Source of the DNA: Microplitis mediator
Lineage: Eukaryota; Arthropoda; Insecta; Hymenoptera; Braconidae
Direction: 5' to 3'
Length of the DNA stretch: 64,000 nucleotides
Assembly: GCF_029852145.1 (NCBI RefSeq)
Contig: NC_079975.1
Span: forward strand, 16,427,275 to 16,491,274
The position numbers and the translations under genes are program-made. Position 1 is the first letter of the stretch; each line of letters begins with the position of its first letter. Shown piece after piece: positions 11,363-23,880 of this stretch. The notes beneath the pieces were generated by a model, which saw only the letters and a program-made list of their open reading frames with translations, was not told the DNA's origin and searched no databases.

Positions 11363-13350
11363 TAATAATGAAATTCGTCCCGAAAGACGCTCTCAAAAGA
11401 AATCAAAATGTAGAATAGTAATCGGAAAGGAAAACAGAAAAATGAACTTGTTCCTGACGCAGAATCTAAGATTCTTTCACTGACTCTTATTAAGAAGTAA
11501 AATAATTAAATGATTCGATTAATTGAATGATTGAGACCTCTATTTATTATTGCATGTTCGAACAAGATGAGATGAACAGGAAAAACAAATGGTTTATTTA
11601 TTGGGATTTTAAAATACACTCGTACCACCCAATAAATGATCATTGACCAACCCGGGTTGATCTCATAGTCACTATCTGTCATCACTGTGTATTTAGGATA
11701 ATTTTAAGATGGCTATTTTCCTGGACAAGAGGAGAGGGTAGATGATAAGAGATTTAAGAATTAGGTACAGGTTTGTTTGAACTGAATTGGTTTGAATTCA
11801 AATTTGAATCTCAATGGATTTGGCTGATGTTAATTTGAATTTGATTGACAGGGCGAGTTAATTGAGAAATTCCAATAATCAGGAGAAGAATAAACTTTGA
11901 GTAAATATCTTTGTTCTGTTAATTTATAAATGCAATAAATGAATCCGTCAATGAACCTCTGACGCTGAATCGGATTTTAAAGAAAATCATCAGCTGAAAA
12001 ATCAATCAATAAATTCCTCAGTCAAATAAAACTCTTGAATCAAACCTTTTATTAAACAGTAAAATGTATTAATGATTTTTCAGTGTAAATAGATTTCTTT
12101 TTTTAAGGAATTTTTGAATTTTGACAATTTCAAAGATTATGAATTGAAATAAATAGATAAATAAACTTAAAAATTCTTCAAATGAGTTGAGAATTGAATG
12201 TATTGAGTATATTCAAGAAGGAAAAATTTCTATTGAACATCCCTGTTGCGTAAATATCAAATGTTCGCGCCAGAACACTTGATAACTCTACGCTCTACTA
12301 TACCAGAGGTGCTGGTATCGACGCGCCCTCTGATACTCGGAATTCCAACTCGATAGCCAGCTACGCGGCAACTGGCATTATTCTACAACACCTGTTATAG
12401 AACACCACGTGCTATCAGTATTTATAACATTTAATTACATCGTGCGAAGTACTCTGTTTCATTGATTATATCATTTTGATTATTACTCGCTGATTCATCA
12501 GGTATTGTTTATTATCTATATTTTTTAATTATATTCTCAACTTCATACATAAAATCTGTAATCATTTTTGTGTTGACCGCGTGTCAAACTAACCTGCCGG
12601 CTATATCTATATATATACTCGCCATCACGTGACTTTGCAGCCACAAATAATTTATTTTAAATTTACAATTACTTTCATTACTCATTGCTTAATTATTTAT
12701 TCGTTCTCGACGCCAACTGGTGTGATTGATGTCATCAGTCAGTCATCCAGTCATACTTAATCTCAAAAATCAATATCAAATTTTATTTGTGACTGCAAAA
12801 ATTATTATACGTTCAGACTCGGCTCTCTACACATCTAATTATTATTACTCGGTTCTTACTCGTACTCTATGTCGCGTATTAAAATTATTGTGACTTAAAT
12901 TTATACTCTAAATATTTGTGATAGTTGTAAATTATTAATTGTCAATAATTTATTCATTAATGCGCTCTATATAATATATTAATTCACGTGTATGGTGCCG
13001 TGTAAATATATAGAAAATCGTAATCCATAACTCGATAATCTCAATCTTCACATCACTGCGCTCTATATATATATATGTATATACTATAATATTCATGTGT
13101 ACGGTGCCATGTAATATATGTTGAACTCAACGAAAACTAAACGCAATTGAATTTTGTTTAATAAGTGCTCTGATATAAACTCGTGATCGACTCTTGTACT
13201 CTATGCTATTATCTGTGATTTATTTTTATTAAATATGGACAATACATTGAAAAAGTGAATTTTTATTTCTTTCACCATCCCGATCCAGCAAAATAAATAT
13301 TTAATGTAGTTTTTAAGTTAATATTTTACAATCTTAATAAAATTTGTTAA
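11363..13350. other. non-coding AT-rich sequence
   Basis: No ORF of note. A loosely duplicated block is visible: TGCGCTCTATATA followed by a GTGTAYGGTGCCRTGTAA phrase at about 12961 and 13047. Nothing else is supported. Confidence 0.4.
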
Positions 13351-14332
13351 TGTTACGTTCTGGCTTTAATCAAATTTAAATAAGAATTTTTAGAAATTTT
13401 TTTTTTGAAGTATCGAATCATTTATTCACCGCAGTGGGCGAATAAACGGTTCGAAACTTCTTAGAATCATAATTGATTAACAAATTAATAAATCGTTACT
13501 TTGTTGGCGATATTATTTTTATTCGCCGCCAACAATGTAACGGAAATCTCTTGCGATAAGAGAGTCGCCGTGGCTCACGGATAGTCTAAACAGATGACGA
13601 CGCATGAGACCCGGGCCACAACGATTCTCTCATAGGAAACCTGAGATGCAACGTTAACACTTTGATAAATGTACTTAGTCGAAGAGCAGCAGAATCAGTT
13701 CAGTCAATCGCGACATCTCAAAGAGCACGAAACTCTGTACAATTGACCGACTGATTCTTCTGTCTCTACCGGTTTAAAGGAATAAAAACCCAAAATTTAA
13801 CCTAAATAAAAATCTTTTATCTTAGAACCTTAAGGGGCGAGCGCTTACTAGCTGTTCCACCCTTCCTTTACTCAGAGCGCTAAACCGCAGTTCGGGCTCC
13901 TTCACCACCTATCATAACAACCTTCATACCTTTAGGCCGACGGAGCAGAAGATCAGGACGTGCTGTACAGCTCGGCCACGTAATTCAAGGCGTTATCGCG
14001 GACCTTGCCCAAGGTCGTCCGAGAGTTAGATCTGAAGAAGCTCTTATTGTGCCGGTAACTCTAGTAATACCGCGGGTGGTCGTCAACGATCGTGTGCTGT
14101 TGAGCTTCCGAGCTCGTGTGCTGTTGAGCTTCCGAGCACGTGTGTTGTTGAGCTGTCGAGCTCATGTATTGTTGAGCCGTCAAGCTCAGGTGTTATTGAG
14201 CCGTCGAGCTCAGGTGTTGTTCAGCCATCAGGCTCTGGTAGATTGATCGACCAGCTACAATTACTTGCCCTTACGGAGGAACCAGGCCTTCAAGGCTCGT
14301 CCCGTTTAAAGGAGAATCCAAGGGAGAGCCCG
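13351..14332 (+). mobile_element. 5' part of an LTR, third family, plus orientation
   Basis: Starts TGTTACGTTCTGGCTT and matches the complement of 45554 down to about 44612, including the block GGAAATCTCTTGCGATAAGA and a 24-bp tandem repeat. Homology stops at about 14330, where an A/T-rich element begins. The last 69 bp of the same LTR, in the same orientation, are found at 34286-34354, so the LTR appears split (see findings). Confidence 0.75.
14093..14238 (+). repeat. 24-bp tandem repeat in the LTR
   Basis: About six imperfect units of TGTGCTGTTGAGCTTCCGAG with inter-unit differences. The same array, inverted, is at 44733-44840 in the sister LTR, so it is an ancestral part of this LTR family. 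Confidence 0.85.
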
Positions 14333-15048
14333 GCCGGAAAAAAAAAAAATTTTTCAAAAAACGAGACCAAACAAGAATTTTTTTCACATTTTTATTTTTT
14401 TACGTTTTATTCGGAGGGTTATTTTTTTTTTCGTTTTTCGGAAAAAAAATTTTTTCTTTTCTTTACCTTACATTTACTGAATAACTAACGCAAAAATGAA
14501 AGAAAATCCGAAAAAAATTCATTATTTCATTTTGATAACGACTACGCAAATTAAAGAACAAAACTTGTTCCTTTAATTGTTTTGTAAAACTTTGAGCAAT
14601 CGGACCGGACAAACGGTTCAATGGATCAATCTGAAAATTTACAGGGTTTTTAAGGGTACATTAAGCTGTAAAATTACCTGGCAACATTATTTTTTTTATC
14701 AATATTTGCAGAGTAGCAATGAGTTGACTAAAAAACCAGAAAATGGCCATTTTTTAAAGGTTTTTTAAATGGATATCAAGGATAAAAAAAATTTTTTTTT
14801 AAAAACATCGAAAATGGAGCTTGTAGGGGATTTATTCAAGTTTATTAAACTGCCCTTTAAATTACTCTGTGACCATTTCTTGCTGAGATATCAATAATCA
14901 AAGACAAAAGGCTCCTTTTTCATTTGAAGACTGATATCTCAGCAGCAAATTGTCGTACAGAGAAACAAAAAAAAGCAAATTGTAGCTGAATAAATTTCCT
15001 AAGCAAGCCATGAATTCGTTTTTTTTAAAAAATTTTTCCCGGCCCCGT
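14330..15048. mobile_element. A/T-run foldback-like element with CCGG ends
   Basis: The left end (CCGGCCGGAAAAAAAAAAAA then TTTTTCAAAAAACG) and the right end (complement of GGCCGGGAAAAATTTTTT) form an imperfect inverted repeat of about 30 bp. The interior is non-coding with long A and T runs. It sits exactly at the point where the split LTR stops. Class unknown. Confidence 0.45.
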
Positions 15049-15547
15049 AGACCTAAAAAACGAAACCAAAAAATTTAGAAAAATTTCGTCGCGACCTTTT
15101 TCTTATGATTCCGCAAAAACCGTGGCTCAAAAAAATATTTTGCTGAAAGATCTTCAAACTAGAGATTTCAAGCTTCAATTTGCTTTTTTAATTTTTTCGA
15201 TACGATCATTTTTCATAAAAATACAGCCTTCCAAAAATCACTAAAAAATTTATAAAATTTTCTTGTTCCTTTAATTTTTTAGATAAGTGTATATTCTTTT
15301 CTGTCATATACCTCAATATATATGGGTAAATAAATGTTAATATATATGAATATTAAGTATAAAATCATATATGTTAAAAGATATATGATACTAATATATT
15401 ATTCTATATATATAGTAAATATATAATTTTTTTGATTATTTGATATTATATGTATTTATTATAAAAAAAATATATGAATCATTATATATGTTTTCATATA
15501 TGTTACTAATATAAGTAAAATATATTTTCTTCCATATAGTTGAACCT
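15049..15547. other. non-coding; ATATATG quasi-palindromic repeat at 15300-15535
   Basis: The right half is made of ATATATG/CATATAT words, closely similar in texture to 33880-34280 at the other end of the 20-kb nested block. No coding sequence. Short ORFs here come from low-complexity sequence. Confidence 0.5.
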
Positions 15548-15797
15548 ACATTGTAAAAAATGGCAAGTGAATTCGAAGTGATTACGGATTTTATTTAAAT
15601 CTGAATTCACTTCGATTCAAAGTTTTAATATCAAAATAAACTCCCTTTAGGAGTGAATTTTATTTCGAGTTTCATTATTAAAAACAACTCCCCTTTGTAG
15701 TAAATTTCACTCCAACGGAAGTAAATAAATAAACAGTCATCCGCTCGCATTCACTCCGGATTTAATCCACGTTCACTCCGCAACTTTTTTACATCTT
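15548..15797. mobile_element. MITE, about 250 bp
   Basis: Left end ACATTGTAAAAAATGGCAAG and right end (complement) ATGTAAAAAAGTTGCGGAG form imperfect terminal inverted repeats, each followed inward by several TTCACTCC/GGAGTGAA words. Non-coding. The TGTAAAAAA terminal style resembles CACTA-like MITEs, but I cannot class it. Confidence 0.5.
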
Positions 15798-15839
15798 TTT
15801 TTTTTTATTAATTTAATTAAAAGGACCAAAAAACAAATG

Positions 15840-15944
15840 ATTTCGTTATTTCACTGATCCTGGCTGATGTTCCCAGTGCTCCAGCTGTCAAAGACGTCCG
15901 AAACAGTCAGGCTGATCGACTTTATTTTTTTTTTTAATTTATAA
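15840..15944. repeat. 118-bp satellite, isolated left unit
   Basis: One unit of the satellite found at 20440-20565 and 21743-22310: CTGATCCTGGCTGATGTTC, CCAGCTGTCAAAGACGTCC and AGTCAGGCTGATCGACTTTA in order. It is cut on the right by the non-coding repeat family at 15945. Apparently a single array was separated by later insertions. Confidence 0.8.
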
Positions 15945-17935
15945 CGTTCACTACTATTCGTCACAACCCACGGCGGAGTGTGGTGTGTGCAAAATAGCCG
16001 TTATGGCTCACCGATGGTAAAACTGAAAATAAAATAATAAACAAAACCAAAAATATCCCTTGGAGATGCCCACGATCCCCACTGGACTCACAGCTCTTCC
16101 CAGGCTGGGTTAGATAACCGAATCGGGCGCCAGTTCGTGTACCCCACGAACAAAATATAATAAACAATAAATAAAGAAAATGAAAATGAAAAAAATGAAA
16201 TAATAGAAAATAATCAGAGAGCAATTTCAGGTGTTGGAAAAGGAAAGCAAGAAAGAGATAGTATGCAACAAATAAATAATAAAATTTAAATAAATCCCGG
16301 GTTGGTAGCCATTTAACCCGATATATTTTAAATCATGATGTTTCAGCGGGTATAATAAACAATAATATAAATAAAAAGAGTCACTTCACAATATAAATTA
16401 TTGACCAATAGTCAAATAACGCAATAAAAAAACAATAACAATATTCGGCTTGCTATCACTCGCACGTGATAGAAAATAAATATAATAATTAATAATAATA
16501 ATTATTATGCACTCAATATAATTTTATCACAATATTAATTAGGAATACGCAGAAAAGAAATAATAATACTTTTAGCAACTGTAAATAATTACTGCCAATA
16601 ATCACCAGTGTGTAGAATTTATAGTGAACTAATTATAACAATAACCAACGCACAATAATAAACAAATGGTTATTAATAACAATCCCAATACAAATGTTTA
16701 ACTCAAAATAAATTCTCCCTGATAATAAATTAACTCGTTATCGCAAAATAATACAACAACCACTGGTGATATTTAGTTAGTTGTAGAATAAGTTCCACAT
16801 GGTGACTACTGATCACAAATAATAAATGACAGATGGGTATATATTTACCGCAAAATAATAAATAGTATAAATAATAATTATCAAGTAATATTATCGCATT
16901 AAATCAAAGTGTTCCCAGATACTACTTAACTATGTGTAAATATATACCACAACTAAAAGAAAAACGTTCCCACTAATAATCAAAATAATTATCTAAAAAT
17001 GTAAAATAATAATTGTAAATATTAATAATTATTTTTCGCCAACAACACACACACCGTCACCAATAATTAGTTAATAAAATATAATAAACGTAAACGGTAA
17101 TAATTATTTACCGACAAAACATACAGACGGTCACAAATAATTATTGAAAATGTAAAATAATAAGTGTAAATATTAATAATTATTTACCACCAACAGCACA
17201 TGAACGGTCACTAATAATTATTAAATAATATAAGACAATAATTGTAAATATTAATAATTATTTACCGTCAATCATATACACGGTCAACAATAATTATTTA
17301 TAATATAATAACAGATTATCAACTTCTAAGTTTTGGGTAAGATTTTATCGCCGGGACAAACAAGTACGCGAGTGTATATATATATATGGAAATTCAGAAT
17401 AATTCTTACGCTCGCTCTCTCACTCACACGTGAGATATGCGAATGGCCACCAACACGGGACAAATTACACGCCAATGTATTGAACACAAAGGTACTTACA
17501 GTCGTCGTTGTAAAATAATGTGGTTATTGGTTCCATTGGTCTGAATTTTAATTGCAAAATTAATTAATGCCACACTCAAAGCAATATTATTTTCCAAATG
17601 GCCAATAAATTCTCAATTAGATGCAAATTTGCCCAAGCGGCGTCTCAATTTATAAAATTTTGCGGCAACAGCAATAACAGCACACCTTACTCTCACAAAG
17701 ATTATCCACGTCTGGCCATGGCAGCACGTGAGTCCCATGCCGGCACCTCGGCCGGCGCCATCTTATAATGTTTTCTCACTTCAACCAATGGAGCAATATA
17801 CCTGTCGCATGTTAATTCACTCATCGACACCAACATGATGCATGACTAGTTTTTCGTGTAATTTGTCCATTCCCGACATTAAATGACCATTCGCACATTT
17901 TAGAGCCAATCATTAATGTATTTTACCGGTAAATC
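15945..17935 (-). mobile_element. non-coding 2-kb repeat family, copy 1
   Basis: Shares with copy 2 (17968-19640) a collinear order of blocks: ATAACGTTC, CACAACCCACGGCGGAGTG, AGGCTGGGTTAGA, an AT-rich central part rich in AATAATTATT words, CTCACACGTGAGA, GGTACTTACAGTC and CCATGGCAGCACGTGAGTC. On the minus strand TGGCGCCCGATTCGG (near 16120) resembles a lysine primer site, so a derelict LTR-type (LARD-like) origin is possible, but no matching LTR pair was found. No ORF is credible; a short frame over 15961-16224 is not conserved in copy 2. Confidence 0.6.
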
Positions 17936-17967
17936 TCGCATTGGTTTATTTATAAAAATAGTAAATT

Positions 17968-19035
17968 TATAACGTTCTCTCCTATTCGTCACAACCCACG
18001 GCGGAGTGTGGTGTGTGCAGAATAGCTGTTATGGCCCACCGATGGTAAAACTGAAAATAAAAATAACAAAAGAAACCAAAAATATCCTTTGGAGATGCTC
18101 GCGATCCCCACCGGACACTCAGCTCTTCCCAGGCTGGGTTAGAAAAACCGAATTGGGCGCCAGTTCGTGTACCCCACGAACAAAATAACAAATAAACAAT
18201 AAATAAGAAAATGAAATGAAAAGAGAAATAATAAAATATAATCAGAGAGCAGTTTTCAGGTGTTGGAAAAGGATAGCAAGAAAGAGATAGAATGCATTAA
18301 ATAAAGAATAATAAAATTTAATTAAATCCCGGGTTAGTAGCCATTTGACAACCCGATGTCTTTAAATTATAATGCGGGTATATAAACAATAATATAAATA
18401 ATAAAAATTCACTTCACAATAATTTCTTGACCACTGGTCAAGTACGCAAAATAATAATTATATAGAAAAATGTTCGTCTTGCTATCACTCGCATGTGATG
18501 GCTAATAAATATAAATAGTTAATAATGGTAATTACTATGCGCACAATATAAATTTAATTTAATCACAGTTTATAATACGCAGAAATAATACTTTAAGCAC
18601 GTGTAACTATTTGCCGCCAATAATGCTAATCGCTGATAATACTGGTAAATAGATACAACAAATAATCACCAGTGTTCATACATAATAATTCAATAATGGT
18701 AAAATCATCAACGCAAAATAATAAGGAATGATCACAAATAATAATTTACATATGAGTAGATATTTACCGCAAAATAATAAATAAACCAAATAATATTATC
18801 GCATTAAATCATAAAATGTTCCCAGATAATAATTAATTAATTGTAAATATTTACCGCAACTAAAATAAAACGATCCCAATAATACTCAAAATTATAAATA
18901 ATAAATGTAAATATTTTTAATATTTACCGCCAAAACATATGAACACTCCCCAATAATTAATCAACAAATAAAATGATAATTATTAGGTTTCCAAGTTTTG
19001 GATAAAAATTTCCGCTGGGACAAACAAGTACGCAA

Positions 19036-19097
<62 letters not shown>

Positions 19098-19640
19098 ACC
19101 TACTATAAGTATTGCTCTTTCTCTCACTCACACGTGAGACATATACGAATGGCCACCAACGCGGGAACAAATTACACGCCAATGTATAAAGCACAAAGGT
19201 ACTTACAGTCTTCGTTGTAATATAAAATGCGCACAGGTTCCATTGGCATCAATTCTTAATTTGGCAATAGTTATTGCAGCAACTCAAATCAACCCCGATT
19301 GCCAAGTGTCCCATACACTTTATAAATTTCAATAATTGCCAAATGGCGTCCCAACAAAGAAATATTTTACGGCAACAGCAACACACCTTGCTCTTACAAT
19401 TGCTTATCCACGTCTGGCCATGGCAGCACGTGAGTCCCATGCCGGCACCTCGGCCGGCGCCATCTTATAATGTTTTCTCCTTTCAACCAATGGAGCAATA
19501 TACCTGTCGCATGTTAATTTGCTCATGTACACCAACATGATGCATGACTTGTTTGGCATGTAATTTGTCCATTCCCGACATTAAATGACCATTCCCATAT
19601 TTCAGAGCCACTTAATAATATAATTTTATAAATAAATCTC
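17968..19640 (-). mobile_element. non-coding 2-kb repeat family, copy 2
   Basis: Direct tandem neighbour of copy 1, separated by about 30 bp, same orientation and block order. It is shorter in the AT-rich middle and carries a (TA)n microsatellite at 19038-19093 where copy 1 has only a short TATATATA. The tandem arrangement suggests unequal exchange or an LTR-internal-LTR-internal series. Confidence 0.65.
19038..19093. repeat. (TA)n microsatellite
   Basis: About 56 bp of uninterrupted alternating T and A inside copy 2 of the non-coding repeat. It generates a spurious tyrosine/isoleucine ORF on the minus strand. Confidence 0.95.
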
Positions 19641-19674
19641 ACATTGTTTTATTTATAAGCCCCGTAAATTTATT

Positions 19675-20435
19675 TATAATAAATAAATTTACTAAGGCCA
19701 ACTGTTGCGTAGCCGCGCATGCGTCAACCAACCAAAATAATAATAATAGTAATTAAATAATTCAGATAAATAAATACGCAATTATTTATCCCAGCGTATA
19801 TAAAACCCATTTTACCGTTTATAACATTCAGTAAATTTTACTGAGTTGAACGCAATTTTTACCTAGGAAATTAGACAAATAATAGAAACACAGTAAATAA
19901 AATAAGATAATACATAAAATAATAATAATAATAGTAAGATAATAATAATAATAATAATAATATATGAGACGTGTTGAGCAGCGTGTGCTGCCGTCTGTTG
20001 CCCCTCTTCGACCTAATGCGAAGATGCCGCGATATTTAAATATCGTGACAAATTTATTTAAAATAAATAAATTTACCGATGCCAACTGTTGCGTTGACGC
20101 GCATGCGTCAACCAACCAAAATAATGATAATAGTAATCAAATAATAAAATAAATAAATGCGCAATTATTTATCCCGGCGTCCATAAAATCAATTTATCCG
20201 TTTATAACATTCAGCAAATTTTACTGAATCAGACGCAATTTTTACCTAGGAAATTAAATACATAATAAAGACACAGTAAATAAAATAAAATAATACATAG
20301 AATAATAATAATGATAGTATGATAATAATAAAGGTATGGGAGACGTGTTGAGCAGCATGTGCTGCCATCTGTTGCCCTTCTCCGACCTACTGCGAAGATG
20401 CCGCGATATTTAACTATCTTGACAAATTGACACAA
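19675..20435. repeat. 380-bp tandem duplication
   Basis: Two adjacent copies, about 19690-20055 and 20070-20430. Matching blocks include CCAACTGTTGCGT, CGCGCATGCGTCAACCAACC, GCAATTTTTACCTAGGAAAT, GACGTGTTGAGCAGC and AAGATGCCGCGATATTTAA in the same order. Both contain (AAT)n runs. Non-coding; short ORFs on each strand are not preserved by the substitutions. Confidence 0.8.
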
Positions 20436-20439
20436 TCAA

Positions 20440-20565
20440 AAAAAAAAAATTCCGATATTCTACTGATCCTGGCTGATGTTCCAAGTGCTCCAGCTGTCAG
20501 AGATGTCCGAAACAGTAAGGCGGATCTACTTTTCCTTTTTTAAACTGACAAGATCAAAAAAAAAA
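20440..20565. repeat. 118-bp satellite, second isolated unit
   Basis: One unit (CTGATCCTGGCTGATGTTCC at 20460), cut after GATCAAAAAAAAAAT by the element at 20566. The array continues at 21743. Confidence 0.85.
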
Positions 20566-21742
20566 TCTGGGCGTCGGTTGACCCTGCGGGCCAGCCCCAA
20601 AACTTCCCGCTGTTTTCGAGCTTAAGGAGCTTGAAAACATCACTGTGAATATATTTTCGAGCTCGAAAATGCTATTACAAGAAATTATTATTTTATGAGC
20701 TTTTCAAGCTCTAACAAGTTACGTTTTATGCTAAAGTTTGAAAAGTTAAGAATCGAAAATTGTTAATGAAGATGCTGTTTTTTTATTTTTATTTTCGATT
20801 ATGTACAATGAAATAAATGTATCGAGGCAGAAATCAATGTCAGTGATCAAAATCAAGATTTAAATGAGTTTTGACTTAGGTCAGAGCAATAATATATATG
20901 GAATATCCGAGAAAAACATTAAAGACTGGGTTTTTCAATTTTTTGCTGACAATACGTTTAAAACTAAGGAACAAGTTATATGTCATTATCTGACGATCGG
21001 AAGAGACTATAAAGAGAAAGAGTTGGTATGATTTCAGACACATTTTAGCACATTATATTTTGATTTATCTGGAAAAAATAACATACAATGTTATTTTTTT
21101 AACTTTTCAGCGCTGATATCTTTTGAACTAATTAACCGATTTTGACGTTTGAGGTGGCAATCGACGCGCTATCTTGAATCCTAGAGCTGATTAAATTTTG
21201 AAATTGATCGGATAAGTCACTTCAAAGATAATCGAAAAAAAACATTTTTTATCATTTCTTTCGCCATCGATACCTCTCGAACAAATTAACCGATTGAGAT
21301 GGTTGAGGTCGCATTCGACGCGGCTTATAAAGTTCTAAAGCTGATTAGATTTTGAAGTCGATCGTTTGAGTCGTTTCTGAGAAATCACTAAAAAACTAAA
21401 AAAAATAATTTTATTTTTTTCGTAATTCGCCAATATTTTCAAGTCTGCTCAATCAAATGATCTGAAATTTCCAGGAAAGTTGAGGGCCAACAAGCTCATT
21501 CGATTGCCACCTCAACCATCCAAATCGATTCATTAGTTAAAAAGTTACAAAGAGTTTACACACACACACACACACACACACATACATACATACACTCGGA
21601 CATCATTCTGAAAATAGTCAGAATAGCTTCCTAGGACCTCAAAACGTCGACATCTGATAAAAACTCGACTTTCGAAAATCGGGGTGAAAACAATAACTTC
21701 CCAATTTTTCGAAAATCGTCGATTTTCTTAGCGGGAAGTTAA
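20566..21742. mobile_element. non-autonomous element ending AGCGGGAAGTT
   Basis: Inserted in the 118-bp satellite. The right end AGCGGGAAGTT pairs with AACTTCCCGCT at 20606, about 40 bp inside the left border, and a second pair of TTCGAAAATCG/CGATTTTC words lies inward of the right end. Blocks around 21110-21160 and 21275-21330 repeat with divergence (TCTTTTGAACTAATTAACCGA against TCTCGAACAAATTAACCGA). It holds a (CA)n run at 21558-21596. No ORF. Class unknown. Confidence 0.6.
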
Positions 21743-22310
21743 AAATTATTTCGACATTCTACTGATTCTGGTTGATGCTTGCAGTGCTCCAGCTGTCAAA
21801 GACACCCGAAACAGTCAGGCTGATCGACTTTATTATTTTTTTTAATTTACACAATCAAAAAAAAAATTCCGATATTCTACTGATCCCGGCTGATGTTCCA
21901 AGTGCTCCAGCTATTAGAGATGTCCGAAACAGTCAGGCTGATCTACTTTTTCTTTTTTAAACTTACAGGATCAAACAAAAAAATATTATTTCGACATTCT
22001 ACTGATTCTGGCTGATGTTCCAAGTGCTCCAGCTGTCAGAGATGTCCGAAACAGTCAGACTGATCTAATTTTTTTTTTTTTAATTAACAAGATCAAACAA
22101 AAAACAAATTATTTCGACATTCTACTGATTCTGGTTGATGTTTGCAGTGCTCCAGCTGTCAAAGACGTCCGAAACAGTCAGGCTGATCGACTATTTTTTT
22201 TTAATTGACACAATCAAAAAAAAAAATTCCGATATTCTACTGATCCTGGCTGATGTTCGAAGTGATTCAGCCGTCAGAGATGACTGAAACATCCAGGCTT
22301 ATCTACTTTA
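21743..22310. repeat. 118-bp satellite, main array
   Basis: Five units with CTGATYCTGG at about 21762, 21880, 22002, 22125 and 22240 (spacing 115-123 bp). Each holds CAGTGCTCCAGCTGTCA and CCGAAACAGTCAGGCTGATC followed by a T run and GATCAAA(A)n. Length differences lie in the homopolymers. Confidence 0.9.
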
Positions 22311-22679
22311 TTCTGGTATTTTAACATTTTTTTTTAAGTTTAAAACTATATATATATACATAGTTTTAAATTTTAATTATACATAGCGTTATATATAACG
22401 TTCTTATACTATTTATTGTACGATCATGTATGATAAATGATGTGTATGGTCTATGATGTACACCTATTTTTATTTATATTAATTAACCAACTTGGTCTAA
22501 TTTATTTATACGTAAGTGTATATTTAATTATTTTGGATACATTTAAATAAAGTTTTCAAATGTATATTTTAACTAAAAATTAGTAGAACGGATATTCATT
22601 ATAATCAATTAAACATTCAATAGAATTTATAGTAAATGAAATTCACATAATTTATTAAAATCGTTAGTGATAACATTTT

Positions 22680-22776
<97 letters not shown>

Positions 22777-22935
22777 ATATATATATGTTCGCTACAATAT
22801 ATAATATTAAACCTAGAAACTGAATGATATCAGAATAAGAGTCAGTTAATTTTTTATCACTTATAAACCAAAAAACTTAATTACCCATGATAACTTTATA
22901 TTTTGTGTATGTGCGTATTCGTATTACACATTTAT
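22311..22935. repeat. non-coding; (AT)n microsatellite at about 22682-22786
   Basis: More than 100 bp of alternating AT with one TTTAT interruption, followed by AT-rich sequence up to the transposase fragment. Nothing else is seen. Confidence 0.9.
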
Positions 22936-23880
22936 TTACCACAGTAACGTCAATAATTCATAATCGCAATTATGTACGTATGCAACAAAGAAATTTAACT
23001 CACTGATTTCTAAAACTACAATTTTTTTTTCAATTGATTCAGTACTTACTGCTGCTAACATATCTACTTTATTATCTAATACAATTAAATGGTTCAATCT
23101 CCGGTTTTTTTTCAGTGGCTCATTTTTAAATGAAAAATAATGACCTATTAAATAAGTACTTTCATGAAGAGTTGTTTTAAATCCAATAAAATGAAGTACT
23201 TCAAAAATGAATCCATTTTTTAACATTACAAAATAATTTTTTCTTTTCTTTTCACGACTATAGTTTTTACTTGTTACTACTTCACTATTTATAATACATT
23301 GATTAAATTCGAAAATAGCAGCATCATGATCGGTGGTAATATTTATTCGTCGTAATGTAGAATATATATTACGAGGAATTTCATTCAAAATAATTGGGTT
23401 TCCTAGAACTCCACAGTTATTAATCTGAAAATTTGATGAGGGTTTAATTTTTTTATTCAATAAAGTTTTCAAATATTCCTCTTGACCGAACGATAAATCA
23501 TTTTTGCATAAGATAGCCAAGCGATCTATTGTACACTTTAATCGAAATGAGTCGCATATTTGTATTTCAACTCCATTAGGGCTTTTTACGTATCCTTTGA
23601 TTACTTGGTTGAAATTTTCATAAATAAAAGCACTATGTGTCCAAAGGGGACCCCAGTTTCCAACACTAGTGGCTAAATGAGATAAAAGATGAACATTGAA
23701 ATTTACGTATTTTTCACCGTAGAAAGATTCAACTCCAAGAATAAATTTACGTAAACATTCATCAGCATATATCAATTCCGATTTAAGAATAGACTTTTTA
23801 ACTAAAATTGAAATGCCGTCTACTAATAGGGCCCAATGATCTACATACAGTTGCGGAAAACATAATTTTAAATTTCATAA
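22936..23880 (-). pseudogene. CACTA/EnSpm-like transposase, C-terminal part (DUF4218-like)
   Basis: Open on the minus strand from a stop at about 23881 down to the stop at 22936, about 314 codons. Early in the frame a segment has the pattern Y-G-E-K...NVHLLSHL...NWGPLWTHSAFIYEN, typical of the region that follows the catalytic core in CACTA transposases (DUF4218). The last 100 residues, with YLIGHYF and FFVAYVHNC, look like the downstream DUF4216-like segment. The DDE core is missing upstream, where a divergent gene starts at 23890. So it is a truncated or multi-exon remnant. The assignment comes from recalled family patterns, not a search. Confidence 0.6.

Noticed and set aside
18961..19194. 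ORF with a long IYIYIY run
   Set aside because: Translation of the (TA)n microsatellite.
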